Assembly (NCBI RefSeq): GCF_014645735.1
Contig: NZ_BMMH01000012.1
Location: forward strand, 157,931-204,710
Direction of reading: 5' to 3'
DNA length: 46,780 nucleotides
DNA from: Nocardia jinanensis
GTDB taxonomy: Bacteria > Actinomycetota > Actinomycetes > Mycobacteriales > Mycobacteriaceae
The position numbers and the translations under genes were made by a program. Below are positions 24,774 to 33,572 of this stretch, piece by piece (positions within the stretch are counted from its first letter, which is position 1; the number at the start of each line of letters is the position of its first letter). The notes beneath the pieces were generated by a model. That model was not told the origin of the DNA. It made no database searches and saw only the letters and a program-made list of their open reading frames with translations.

Positions 24774-26349
24774 CCAGCCGGCACCCACAGCGCGTGGAGG
24801 CTCCCGGGTACTGGCGGTGTGGTGCCCGGACTGGCCTGCGGTCGCGGCGGCGGCGAGTGCGGGCCTGCCACCGGAACAACCGTTGGCGGTCCTGCACGCC
24901 AACCGGGTCGTCACCTGTTCGGCCGCCGCCCGCGAAGCCGGGGTACGACGCGGAATGCGCAAACGAGAAGCGCAGGGCCGCTGCCCGGAACTGGTAGTGG
25001 CACAACAGGACCCGGACCGCGACGCCCGGCTGTTCGAACCGGTCGCCTCGACCGTCGATACGCTCGCCTCCGGCGTGGAAGTGCTGCGGCCCGGCCTGCT
25101 GGCACTGTCCGCGCGCGGCGTCATCCGCTACTTCGGTTCCGCCGAGGCCGCGGCCCGCCGGTTGCTCGCCGCGCTGGCCACCGCCGGGGTGGAGGCCCGG
25201 GTGGGGATCGCCGACGAACTGTCCACCGCGATCATCGCCGCCCGGCACGGAACCCTTGTGGCACCGGGACAGGACGCGCGGTTCCTGGCACCACTGCCGA
25301 TCAGGGAACTGGCGGCCGAACCCGGCCCGGCCGCCGCGGAACGAGCCGCACTCCTGGACCTGCTGCACCGGCTGGGCCTGCGCCGTATCGCCGATTTCGC
25401 CGAGCTGACCCCGGCCCAGGTCACCTCCCGGTTCGGCACGGACGCGATCCGCGCGCACCGAGTGGCCCGCGCACTACCGGAACGCCCGCCGGCACCCCGC
25501 CGACCGGCACCGGAGCTGGAGGTACGGCTGCCCTGCGATCCGCCGATCGACCGGGTCGACCGGGCCGCGTTCGCCGGTCGGCTGCTGGCCACCCGGCTGA
25601 CCGCGACGCTGGCCGCGGCCACCCTGGCCTGCACCCGGCTGGAGATCCGCGCCGAAACCGAAACGGGCGAGCACCTGTCCCGGGTCTGGCGCTGCGCCGA
25701 ACCACTGACCGCCGACGGTGTAGCCGACCGGGTGCGCTGGCAGCTCGACGGCTGGCTGACCCGCCCCCCGGACGGGCGCCCCACCGGCCCGATCATCCTG
25801 CTGCACTTGATACCGGTGGAGCTGGTACCGGCCGCCGCCCTGCAACTGGGTCTGTGGGGTGATACCGGATCGGGTGACGAACGCGCGCTGCGCGCACTGG
25901 TCCGGGTCCAGGGCCTGCTCGGTGGAGACGCGGTGCAGGTGGGAGTGCTCAGCGGCGGGCGCGGACCGGCCGAACGGGTCACCATGGTCGCGTTCGGCGA
26001 CGAACCGGCCCCGCACACCGATCCGGCACCGCCCTGGCCGGGCCGGATCCCCGAACCCGCGCCCGCCGTGATCATGCTCGACCTCCCGCCCGTCACTCTG
26101 GAATCCGCCGACGGCACACCCGTGCGGATCACCGAACGCGGTCGTTTCAGCGGACCTCCGGCCCGGTTGCGCTGGGGACGATCCAGTTGGCGGCTCACCG
26201 CATGGGCCGGGCCCTGGTTACTGGACGAACTGTGGTGGTCGCCCGGCGCGACGCCCAGCGCCCGCGCACAGGTGGAACTACCCGGTCCGCACAGCCTGCT
26301 GCTGCTCGTCCGGGACGATCAGTGGTGTGTGGAAGGGCTCTACGAGTGA
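24763..26349 (+). CDS. imuB: Mutasome Y-family polymerase-like protein ImuB
   Basis: 528 residues from TTG at 24763, overlapping the imuA' stop by 11 bases with GGGAG a few bases ahead; this length equals M. tuberculosis ImuB. Y-family layout: N-terminal LAVWCPDWP, AAREAGVRRGMRKREA finger-like region, little-finger and a C-terminal extension. The acidic triad needed for catalysis in true polymerases is not evident (WCPDW in place of the usual DxD start), consistent with ImuB as a clamp-binding hub and not an active polymerase. A beta-clamp motif was not located with confidence. Confidence 0.88.
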   Translation: MPPDQPAPTARGGSRVLAVWCPDWPAVAAAASAGLPPEQPLAVLHANRVVTCSAAAREAGVRRGMRKREAQGRCPELVVAQQDPDRDARLFEPVASTVDTLASGVEVLRPGLLALSARGVIRYFGSAEAAARRLLAALATAGVEARVGIADELSTAIIAARHGTLVAPGQDARFLAPLPIRELAAEPGPAAAERAALLDLLHRLGLRRIADFAELTPAQVTSRFGTDAIRAHRVARALPERPPAPRRPAPELEVRLPCDPPIDRVDRAAFAGRLLATRLTATLAAATLACTRLEIRAETETGEHLSRVWRCAEPLTADGVADRVRWQLDGWLTRPPDGRPTGPIILLHLIPVELVPAAALQLGLWGDTGSGDERALRALVRVQGLLGGDAVQVGVLSGGRGPAERVTMVAFGDEPAPHTDPAPPWPGRIPEPAPAVIMLDLPPVTLESADGTPVRITERGRFSGPPARLRWGRSSWRLTAWAGPWLLDELWWSPGATPSARAQVELPGPHSLLLLVRDDQWCVEGLYE

Positions 26350-26358
26350 ACGGCGCGC

Positions 26359-26889
26359 TCAGTACCCGTCGCAGGAGTCGAACGCGGCGTCCTTATCGGT
26401 GTTGAACGTATCGATCTGACCGTTCACCTCTTCGACCGAGGCATTGCGTTCCAGCAGATCGGACAGTGATTTCAGATTGTCGCGGTAGGTGCGCATCGGG
26501 GTTGAGACATCGTTGGGCACATCCGGGTTCAGGTTCTCGTCGATCTTCCCGGCGGTATTGCGCAGCGCGGTGATCGCGGCCTGTTTCTTCGGCTCGAGAT
26601 CCGGAGCCTTGGCGTCACTGGCGTCGATATAGGCGTTGAAGGCGTCCACCGCGGGATTGTTGTTGTCGCGCAGCGCCTCGCACACATCGGTAGCGGCGGC
26701 CGCCGCCGCGGCGGCCCGGGAGGAGGAGGCCGCGGCCGACGACGATTTCACCTCGGAGGTGTACAGCTGCAATTCGGACTGGTTCACCTGGGCGGTACCG
26801 GTCACGGTGTTCGAGCAGGCAACGAGGAGACCGCCCGCGACCAGCGCGGTCACGGTAGCGGCGAGGCCGGCTCGTTCGAATCGTCGCAT
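26359..26889 (-). CDS. Putative lipoprotein, helical
   Basis: 176 residues with lipoprotein signal peptide ending LLVAC (lipobox cysteine about C25). The mature part starts SNTVTGTAQ, a sequence common in mycobacterial and nocardial lipoproteins, continues through a Ser/Ala-rich linker (about 50-67) and then a four-helix-like domain with a conserved-looking CEALRDNNNP and a final DSCDGY; the two late cysteines may pair. Function unknown; anchored outside the membrane. Ends 9 bp from the convergent imuB stop. Confidence 0.75.
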   Translation of the reverse strand: MRRFERAGLAATVTALVAGGLLVACSNTVTGTAQVNQSELQLYTSEVKSSSAAASSSRAAAAAAAATDVCEALRDNNNPAVDAFNAYIDASDAKAPDLEPKKQAAITALRNTAGKIDENLNPDVPNDVSTPMRTYRDNLKSLSDLLERNASVEEVNGQIDTFNTDKDAAFDSCDGY

Positions 26890-27046
26890 AGGTGTTGAAC
26901 TCCCCTCGGATGCCCACGACCCCGTATTTTCGCACCGGCGCGCCGGACATCTGAGCCACCGGTGCTGTCAACCGTACTGTGTCGGGTTGTTTTTCGACTG
27001 CCCAGCCTGGCCATTGATGATCAACCGATACCCTGATGTGCCCGCG

Positions 27047-27670
27047 CTATCCCGTCGCGATATCGATGACCAGGCGATTCGGCATCGCGGCGGCCGATAC
27101 CGTGAAGCCCGGTTCGTCGGCGGCGACCCCGATGAACGACTGCGTGACCCCCTCGAAAACTGTGGTCCGGTACACCCCGGCGATCCCCGGTACCGCCGGA
27201 TCGGTGGCGGGGTCCGGGCCGGCGTAGGGAGTCACCTTGCTGTCGAAGGGATAGGCCGATCCGGTGATCCGCACCTCGAGCACCGAATCGCCCGCCACCT
27301 CCAGTTCCCGGCCACTGCCGTCCTGGAGGGCTCGCCCCGTGTACCACACACTCCAGCCCGGAGTGCCTTCTCCGCCGAGCTCGTACTCCACCCGATCGAA
27401 CCCCGGATGCCGGCTCAGCCGGATATCGGTCACGGTCAGCAGCGCGCCTGGCGAGGCTTCGGCCTGTTTGGGCACCGTATCGTCCGGTGCGGGCACCGCC
27501 TCGCCCGGCAACGGAATCGGTGGCACCGGCAACGCCGGGGTGTCCACCTCCGATGTCGGCACCGCCGGCACCAGCTGCGGGGAGCTGACCGGTGGCGCGG
27601 ACCCGGAGTCGGCACATCCCGCGAGGCAACCCAGCATCGCCACCACTACCAGAACCCGTCCGGTACGCAT
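27047..27670 (-). CDS. AMIN-like-domain lipoprotein
   Basis: 207 residues. Lipobox CLAGC at about residue 19, then a 50-residue Pro/Val/Thr-rich linker, then a beta domain with IRLSRHPGFDRVEYELGG and PNRLVIDIATG at the end, which is the pattern of the AMIN-like domain (DUF4384/AMIN type) thought to bind cell-wall polymers. Probably cell-envelope located. The ATG follows TAGCAT by 7 bases (leaderless). 157 bp separates it from the other lipoprotein gene on the same strand. Confidence 0.75.
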   Translation of the reverse strand: MRTGRVLVVVAMLGCLAGCADSGSAPPVSSPQLVPAVPTSEVDTPALPVPPIPLPGEAVPAPDDTVPKQAEASPGALLTVTDIRLSRHPGFDRVEYELGGEGTPGWSVWYTGRALQDGSGRELEVAGDSVLEVRITGSAYPFDSKVTPYAGPDPATDPAVPGIAGVYRTTVFEGVTQSFIGVAADEPGFTVSAAAMPNRLVIDIATG

Positions 27671-27677
27671 GGGGGCG

Positions 27678-27683
27678 ATGCTA
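27678..27683 (-). promoter_or_regulatory. -10 box (TAGCAT) of AMIN-like lipoprotein gene
   Basis: TAGCAT on the minus strand 7 bases before the ATG; no ribosome site between them. Confidence 0.4.
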
Positions 27684-27899
27684 ACCGCCGTGGCCGCTGT
27701 CCTGCGGGAACATGCTCACTCCCGGTGTGCCACGTGCGGTACGTGCTCCGCTGGTGGGCCGGATGCGGACCCGGCGACCGGTGTGCCCGGGTGGATACCG
27801 GCGGCCGGGGCCGGACCGGAGAGCCCCGCCGCCACCGGGGCCCGGTATATCCGATGGGGCGGCCGACGGGCCGCGGCAACGATCTAGCACACTTGTTGT

Positions 27900-29057
27900 G
27901 TGCGAGATGTGGAGGACCTACTGGAAAGGTTGCGCCGCTATCCGGATGTGGAGGCCGCCAACCTGTACGCCGTCGATGCCGCCGACCGCCTGATTCTCGA
28001 CGTGGCAGCGGTTGCACTCACCGAGGCCGCCGCCGCCCGGGAAACGGTCGCCGTGATCGGCGACGGTTACGGGGCCCTCACCCTCGGCGCGGCCGCCACA
28101 CATGATCTGCACGGGATACGGGTCCATCAGGACCTGCTCACCGGCGAACTCGCCCTGGCCGCCAACGCCCGCGCCCTCGGCCTGGCCGACCGCTACACGG
28201 CGCACTCGCTGGGCGAGAGCCTGCTCGGCGGCGCGACGGTCGTACTGCTGCGACTGCCGCGGGTCCTGGCCGGGCTGGCCGAAATCGCCGAGGCCATCGC
28301 CCGCTACGCCCATCCCGCGGTCCGTGTCTTCGCCGGCGGCCGCGATAAGTACCTCACCAAGGCCATGAACGATGTTCTGGCCGAATCGTTCTCCGAGGTG
28401 CGGGCCAGCCGCGGCCGGCAGAAATCACGCACCCTGCTGGTCCGCGGCCCGAAACCGGTGGGCATTTCCCGGTTTCCGCTGCACGAACATATCGGCGAGA
28501 TCGATATCGATGTGGTTGCCCACGGTGCCGCGTTCTCCGGTACCCGCCTGGATATCGGCACCCGGTTCCTGCTGGACCATCTGCGCGCCATGAAACCCGA
28601 TGCCCGAGACGCCGTCGACCTCGGCTGCGGCACCGGAATACTGGCCGTGGCCCTCGCCCGCTCCCGGCCCGGACTCACCGTGGTGGGCACCGATCAGTCG
28701 GCTGCCGCCGTCGCGTCGGCCACCGCCACCGCCGCCGCCAACCAGGTCACCGACCGGGTCCGGGTGGTCCGCGACGACGCCATGTCCGCCGCCCCCGACA
28801 ACAGCGCCGACCTGGTCGTATGCAATCCGCCGTTCCACGTCGGTGCCGCCGTGCACACCGGATCGGCCATCAAGATGTTCACCCAGACAGGCCGGGTGCT
28901 GCGCCCCGGCGGCGAACTGTGGACCGTGTACAACAACCATCTCAACCATCGCACCATGGTCGAACGGATGGTCGGGCGCACCGAAGTGATGGGCCGCAAC
29001 CGGAAATTCACCGTCACCCGCTCGGTCCGCGGGCTGCACGACCCCGTCGGCACCTGA
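27900..29057 (+). CDS. RlmG/RsmC-like class I SAM methyltransferase
   Basis: 385 residues from GTG. Two Rossmann-like halves: the N-terminal one (1-190) is degenerate, the C-terminal one carries VDLGCGTGILAV (SAM loop) and NPPFHVG, the NPPF signature of enzymes methylating exocyclic amino groups of guanine or adenine. This duplicated layout is that of RsmC and RlmG 16S/23S rRNA guanine-N2 methyltransferases, so an rRNA substrate is likely. Ends 12 bp from the convergent response-regulator stop. A palindrome, GCACAC-N5-GTGTGC, overlaps the start codon. Confidence 0.8.
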   Translation: MRDVEDLLERLRRYPDVEAANLYAVDAADRLILDVAAVALTEAAAARETVAVIGDGYGALTLGAAATHDLHGIRVHQDLLTGELALAANARALGLADRYTAHSLGESLLGGATVVLLRLPRVLAGLAEIAEAIARYAHPAVRVFAGGRDKYLTKAMNDVLAESFSEVRASRGRQKSRTLLVRGPKPVGISRFPLHEHIGEIDIDVVAHGAAFSGTRLDIGTRFLLDHLRAMKPDARDAVDLGCGTGILAVALARSRPGLTVVGTDQSAAAVASATATAAANQVTDRVRVVRDDAMSAAPDNSADLVVCNPPFHVGAAVHTGSAIKMFTQTGRVLRPGGELWTVYNNHLNHRTMVERMVGRTEVMGRNRKFTVTRSVRGLHDPVGT

Positions 29058-29069
29058 TACCCGGCAGCG

Positions 29070-29726
29070 TCAGTCGATACGCCGCCGATGCGCCCAGCGT
29101 GTGAGCGCGTTCCGGTTGGACTGCTGGGTTTTACGCAGCACATTCGACGCGTGGGTTTCCACCGTCTTCACCGAGATGAACAGCTTCTCGGCGATCTCCC
29201 GATAGGTGTAACCGCGGGCCAGCAGCCGCAACACCTCCAGTTCACGCGGTGTCAGCGAATCCAGTTCCGGGTCCAGCGGCGGCTCGGGGACCGGCGAGCG
29301 CCCAGTGAACGAATCCAGCACGAAACCGGCCAGCCGCGGACTGAACACCGCATCGCCGCCGGCCACCCGGCGGATCCCATCGGCCAGCTCGGCACCGGAA
29401 ATAGTCTTGGTCACATAGCCCCGGGCGCCGGCGCGGATCACCGCGATCACATCCTCGGCGGCGTCGGACACGCTCAACGCCAGACATACCGGCCCACTGT
29501 CGATACCGTGCAATACGGCGACCCCGCCCCCATCGGGCATATGCACATCGAGCAGCACCACATCGGGTTTCGCGCTGTTGATCCCCGCCACAGCTTCGGC
29601 CACACCACCGGCCTCCCCGACCACCTCCATATCCGTCTCCCGGCTCAACTCCGCCCGCACACCGGACCGGAAGACCGCGTGATCGTCGACCAGAAAAACC
29701 CGCACACTCAACCTCGCTGTGTTCAT
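29070..29726 (-). CDS. NarL/LuxR-family response regulator
   Basis: 218 residues. Receiver domain with VDDH acidic pair, phosphoacceptor D60 in VVLLDVHMPDG and K107 in YVTKTIS; LuxR-type HTH at about 152-205 (SLTPRELEVLRLLARG, FISVKTVETH). Two starts are credible: ATG 29726 with GGAGG six bases away but lying inside repeat copy A, or GTG 29705 with GAGG six to seven bases away. Its kinase is encoded 331 bp upstream on the same strand, the gap being filled by that repeat. Output is probably envelope-stress genes, judging by the PspC cluster. Confidence 0.85.
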   Translation of the reverse strand: MNTARLSVRVFLVDDHAVFRSGVRAELSRETDMEVVGEAGGVAEAVAGINSAKPDVVLLDVHMPDGGGVAVLHGIDSGPVCLALSVSDAAEDVIAVIRAGARGYVTKTISGAELADGIRRVAGGDAVFSPRLAGFVLDSFTGRSPVPEPPLDPELDSLTPRELEVLRLLARGYTYREIAEKLFISVKTVETHASNVLRKTQQSNRNALTRWAHRRRID

Positions 29727-29927
29727 GGCGCGCCTCCGGCGCGCGGGCCGAGGCCCCCGAGGTCCCGTCTTCGAGCCCTCGGGACTCGCGCCCAGCCCGG
29801 GTGGGCACGCCTCGGCCGAAGGTGCTCAATGGTCGCATAATCCGGATGACCGACCGCACATCGCACACGCTTCGAGGGCCCGGCGGCGGGACGGGCCTCG
29901 ACCTTTGTGAGCCTCGTAGGACGAGGC
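29717..29927 (+). repeat. CTGTGTT hairpin repeat, copy A
   Basis: Begins CTGTGTTCATGGCGCGCC, continues GGGCCGAGGCC and CCCTCGGGACTCGCG, and closes with GGGCCTCGACC and a GCCTCG/CGAGGC mini-hairpin. The halves are imperfectly complementary, so the whole can fold into a long stem. It fills most of the gap between the response regulator and its kinase; nothing is recognised in 29928-30057. Confidence 0.7.
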
Positions 29928-30057
29928 ATCGGGTGGGCGACCGGGTCGGACACAGGAACAACGGAAATTATCGCGCGGTACACGATTCCAGTCCCCCACT
30001 CGACCACGCCCGGCATCCGGCGACGAGACCGGAACCGACCGGTCCCCGGATGAGGCA

Positions 30058-31518
30058 TCAGCGATGACCGTTCGGGCGCGCCGGATCGGCGACGGCCCGG
30101 TGTGTACCGGTGAGACCAGCGGTGACGACCTCGCCGGAGCCCGTCCGACCGAGGGAGGAACCGTCCGGCTCGCCGATCGTGGCGGGCCCGCAAGTCCCCG
30201 GGGCAGAATCCGAGGCTTCGTCGCGGCTTCCGTCCGCCGAGCCTTCCGCATCGGAAGTCCCGGAATCGCTGCGCGGCATGATGATGCGCACCTCGGTACC
30301 CCGGCCCGACTCGGAGACGATTTCGACCGTTCCGCCGCGCCGCTCCACCCGTGCGCGGATCGAACGCGCGAGACCATGGCGGTCCTCCGGGACCGACTCG
30401 GGGTCGAAACCGGTGCCGCGGTCGCGGACGAACACGCTCACCTGGTGCGGTTCGGCCTCGGCGAACAGATCGATATCGGAGACTCCCGCGTGTTTGGCGG
30501 CGTTCACCAGGGCTTCCCGGGTGGCGCCCAGGACCGCGGTGAAATGTTCCTTCGGCAGGCCGGAACCGCTGTCCGCGCCGTCCATCGCCACATCGCCCAC
30601 CGTCACCGGCGTGACCTTCACCCCGTGCTGATCCTCGACTTCACCGGCGATGGTGCGCAGGGCGACAGCCAGACTGGATTCGGCCGGGCCAGAATCGGCG
30701 AACAGCCAGCGACGCAGTTCGCGTTCCTGACTACGCGCCAGCCGCAGCACCTCCTGCGAGTCACCGGCCTGGCGCTGGATCAGCGCCAGCGTTTGCAGTA
30801 CCGAATCGTGCAGGTGAGAGGCTATTTCCTCACGTTCCTCGTTACGGATTCGGGCGGAACGTTCGGCATTGAGCGAATGCATCATCCGCAGGCCCAGCGG
30901 GACGGTCAGCAGGCCCACCCCGATCAGAGTGGCGGCCACCGCCAGCAGTGCCGAGCCGAGCGAACCCCAGTCCACCTGGGACAACACCACCACCGCGAGC
31001 CCGGTGACCACCAATGTCACCCCGGCGATGATCCGCGACCAGGTCACCACCGACGGTTTCGCCGGAATCCCGACCAGCGACCGCGGACCGTCGGCATCGT
31101 ATTCCCGCCACACCAGCGCCGCGCCCACCGCGATCACCACGATCGGCGCGATCACCCGGGCAGCCGCGCCACTGAACGCCCACGACACCGCTACCGACAG
31201 ACCCAAGCCGAGCAGCGCCAAGCCGATCGCCTGCCGGCGTTCGGTGCCCGACGGGCGACCCGAATCCGCACCGTCGGGGGTGAAGATCCACAGCAGGCCG
31301 TAGGCGACTATCCCGGCCCCGGCCAGAGCGGACAGCAGGACGAAGACCATCCGCACCTTGAGCACATCGATACCGAGATGGTCGGCGACACCGCCGGCCA
31401 CCCCACCCACGATCCGGCCGCCGGAACGGCGCACCAGACGTGGGCTGCCGGTACCGGGAACCGCCCCGGACCCGGCAGCGGCCCCCCGCGTGTAGAAGGC
31501 AGGTCCGAACGGGCACAT
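30058..31518 (-). CDS. Sensor histidine kinase with N-terminal PspC domain
   Basis: 486 residues from ATG 31518 (GAGGG just ahead; ATG 31593 would add 25). N-terminal PspC domain at about 28-82 (SGGRIVGGVAGGVADHLG), then several membrane helices to about 210, a HisKA_3 dimerisation helix with phosphoacceptor H237 (SHLHDSVLQTLALIQ) and a HATPase domain with NAAKHAG and RDRGTGFDP. A 55-residue disordered tail follows. Such kinases pair with LuxR-type regulators, here the gene downstream, and sense envelope state. Divergent from a second PspC protein. Confidence 0.85.
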   Translation of the reverse strand: MCPFGPAFYTRGAAAGSGAVPGTGSPRLVRRSGGRIVGGVAGGVADHLGIDVLKVRMVFVLLSALAGAGIVAYGLLWIFTPDGADSGRPSGTERRQAIGLALLGLGLSVAVSWAFSGAAARVIAPIVVIAVGAALVWREYDADGPRSLVGIPAKPSVVTWSRIIAGVTLVVTGLAVVVLSQVDWGSLGSALLAVAATLIGVGLLTVPLGLRMMHSLNAERSARIRNEEREEIASHLHDSVLQTLALIQRQAGDSQEVLRLARSQERELRRWLFADSGPAESSLAVALRTIAGEVEDQHGVKVTPVTVGDVAMDGADSGSGLPKEHFTAVLGATREALVNAAKHAGVSDIDLFAEAEPHQVSVFVRDRGTGFDPESVPEDRHGLARSIRARVERRGGTVEIVSESGRGTEVRIIMPRSDSGTSDAEGSADGSRDEASDSAPGTCGPATIGEPDGSSLGRTGSGEVVTAGLTGTHRAVADPARPNGHR

Positions 31519-31677
31519 ACCCTCGATACTGGCACGGGAACAACCCCGGTAGCCATGGGGAAACACCCTGATATCCGTATCGACCGCCCCCATCGTCGGT
31601 GCTCAGGAGGTTTTCCGGAGCAACTTCAGGGTTCCCCCCGATGTGCGCGCGGATGTCCCGGGCGGACCATGGGGTCC

Positions 31678-33273
31678 ATGACGAGAACGAGCTTCGGCGA
31701 TCAGCTACAGCAGATGTGGCAGACACGGCCGGTTCGGCTGCCCCGGCAGGGCCCGATCGCCGGAGTCGCGGCCGGATTCGGCCATCGCTACGGGGTGGAT
31801 CCGGTGCTGGTAAGGGTGGCGTTCGTGGTGTCCACCATTTTCGGTGGCGCCGGAATCGTGCTCTACCTCGCCGGATGGCTGCTGTTCCCGGAACCCGGGA
31901 ACCGTGGATCGATGGCGGAGTCGCTCACCCGCAGAGATCAGCAACCACAGAACCAGACCAAGACGATCGTGCTGATCGTGGCCCTGGCGATCGCGGTGAG
32001 CACGATGGGCCCGGTGGGTATCGGACTCGGCGGATCCGGTGTCATCGCGCTCGCGCTCATGCTCGCCGCCTGGTGGATGCTGCACCTGCGTTCCCCCGAA
32101 CCACCGCCATTGCCACCCGGCACCATCGAACCGGAATCGCTGGGCACCCCGGGGACGACCGGATACCCCGGTGCCATGTTCCCGCAGGGCGGAGCCGACC
32201 CCTACGCCTCGGCTGCCGATGTCTACACGCCGTACACGAAACTGCCGGACCGCTATATCCCTGACCCGCCGGCCGCCGGGCCGCAGCAGCCCGGGAGTTC
32301 CGGCGACAGACCTGCGAATTCCGCCGGTGAACGCCCGCGGCAAGCGCCCCCGCTGCTGACCAAGAGTGATACCGCGGCCCCGGGCGACTCTGCGCACACC
32401 GGATCCGAGCAGCCCGCGGGCCGTGCCGGGGAACCGGCCTCTTCCGTGAGCCGGACCGAGGACCCTCCCGACATGCCCACCGATTCGGATTCCTCGGTCC
32501 CGCCCGGGGACCGGCCCGCAGGTGGCACCGCTACCGACCCGTCCCGAGCCTCCGGCGCCACAATCGATATGAGCAAGCCCGGCACCGCCCGGTTCGCACA
32601 GCGCACGCCGCCGTCCTGGGATCCGCTGGGCGTCGCACCGCTGGCCTGGGACCTTCCCGAACCCGGCCAGGGCCGGACGATGGTCACGCCGGCGGACGAG
32701 CAGCGCCCGCGTTCCCGTTTCACCCCGGTCGTCCTCGGACTCGCGGTCCTCGCCGCCGCGGGCGCCGGCGCGGCGGCCGTGGCCGGGGTCGAATGGATGA
32801 CCCCGGGCCGGATCGCCGCGATCGCGCTGGCGGTCATCGGGCTGGGATTGGTGTTCGGTTCCTTCCGGCGCCGTGGGCACGGCCTGCTACTGGTGACAGC
32901 GCCGCTGGCGGCGTTCGTACTGCTGGCCGCGGTGCTCGGACCGGTGGATTTCGAGAATTCGACCATGGGCGACCGCACCTGGGCACCGGCCTCCGCCACT
33001 GAGGTACGACCGGAGTACACGGTCACCATGGGATCGGGCACGCTCGATCTGCGCGGTATCGACCTGACCGCGGACAAAACGGTCGACGTGGATGTGCAGA
33101 TGGGTCAGGCGGTGGTCCTGCTGCCCGAGAACATGAACGTGCGTACCGACTGCACCGTCCGGATGGGTGAGACGAACTGCCCCGACGGACTGACCGGACC
33201 CGGCGGTGACGCCCCGGTCCTGAACCTGAATGTGCACGTACGGATGGGCGATGCGGAGGTGCGCCGTGGCTGA
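31678..33273 (+). CDS. PspC-domain membrane protein with LiaF-like C-terminus
   Basis: 531 residues. PspC domain at about 20-72 (PIAGVAAGFGHRYGVD, YLAGWLLFPEPG), two further helices, then about 200 residues of Pro/Ser/Asp-rich linker, a second group of three helices (about 345-420) and a beta domain with MGSGTLDLRGIDLT and VQMGQAVVLLPE, the repeated MGxxxxDL pattern of LiaF/cell-wall-active antibiotic response proteins. Likely the signalling partner or target of the divergent PspC kinase. A second ATG at 31669 is in frame. The stop overlaps the next gene start. Confidence 0.82.
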   Translation: MTRTSFGDQLQQMWQTRPVRLPRQGPIAGVAAGFGHRYGVDPVLVRVAFVVSTIFGGAGIVLYLAGWLLFPEPGNRGSMAESLTRRDQQPQNQTKTIVLIVALAIAVSTMGPVGIGLGGSGVIALALMLAAWWMLHLRSPEPPPLPPGTIEPESLGTPGTTGYPGAMFPQGGADPYASAADVYTPYTKLPDRYIPDPPAAGPQQPGSSGDRPANSAGERPRQAPPLLTKSDTAAPGDSAHTGSEQPAGRAGEPASSVSRTEDPPDMPTDSDSSVPPGDRPAGGTATDPSRASGATIDMSKPGTARFAQRTPPSWDPLGVAPLAWDLPEPGQGRTMVTPADEQRPRSRFTPVVLGLAVLAAAGAGAAAVAGVEWMTPGRIAAIALAVIGLGLVFGSFRRRGHGLLLVTAPLAAFVLLAAVLGPVDFENSTMGDRTWAPASATEVRPEYTVTMGSGTLDLRGIDLTADKTVDVDVQMGQAVVLLPENMNVRTDCTVRMGETNCPDGLTGPGGDAPVLNLNVHVRMGDAEVRRG

Positions 33274-33508
33274 ACAGCAGACGACCGACCGCCCCGGTCC
33301 GCGCGGGGCCTGCGCCCGCGTACGGCGCGGCGGCTTCTCGCCCGGACTGTTCTTCGTCGGGCTGCTGGCGATCGTGCTCAGTGCCTGGGCGCTGGCCGGT
33401 CCCGGTCGATGGGATTTCACCACGATGATCCCGATCGGATGGATCGCGGTCGCGGTCGCGATCGGGGTCGGTCTGGTGCTGGTCGTATCGCCCAGGAGAC
33501 GACGCTAG
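33266..33508 (+). CDS. Small two-helix membrane protein
   Basis: 80 residues from GTG 33266, with GGAGG (33255-33259 region) about 7 bases upstream and an 8-base overlap with the PspC gene end, so translation is coupled. A basic N-terminus is followed by two membrane helices (FFVGLLAIVLSAWALAG and IGWIAVAVAIGVGLVLVV) and a terminal RRRR. No family name; probable accessory of the PspC protein. Confidence 0.75.
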   Translation: MAEQQTTDRPGPRGACARVRRGGFSPGLFFVGLLAIVLSAWALAGPGRWDFTTMIPIGWIAVAVAIGVGLVLVVSPRRRR

Positions 33509-33534
33509 CCGCCCGCCCGGAGACCCGGAAGAAA

Positions 33535-33568
33535 GAACCGGCCGGACCTCTCCAGGTCCGGCCGGTTC
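33535..33568. terminator. Bidirectional terminator between PspC operon and guaA
   Basis: Perfect 15-bp stem with CTCC loop (33535-33549 and 33554-33568), five bases from the guaA stop and 26 bases after the plus-strand stop. Confidence 0.85.
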
Positions 33569-33572
33569 GCCG

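Noticed and set aside
30064..31677. Long upstream extension of the PspC-protein frame
   Set aside because: It is antisense to the histidine kinase; the PspC protein begins at 31678 where its domain and start codon fit.
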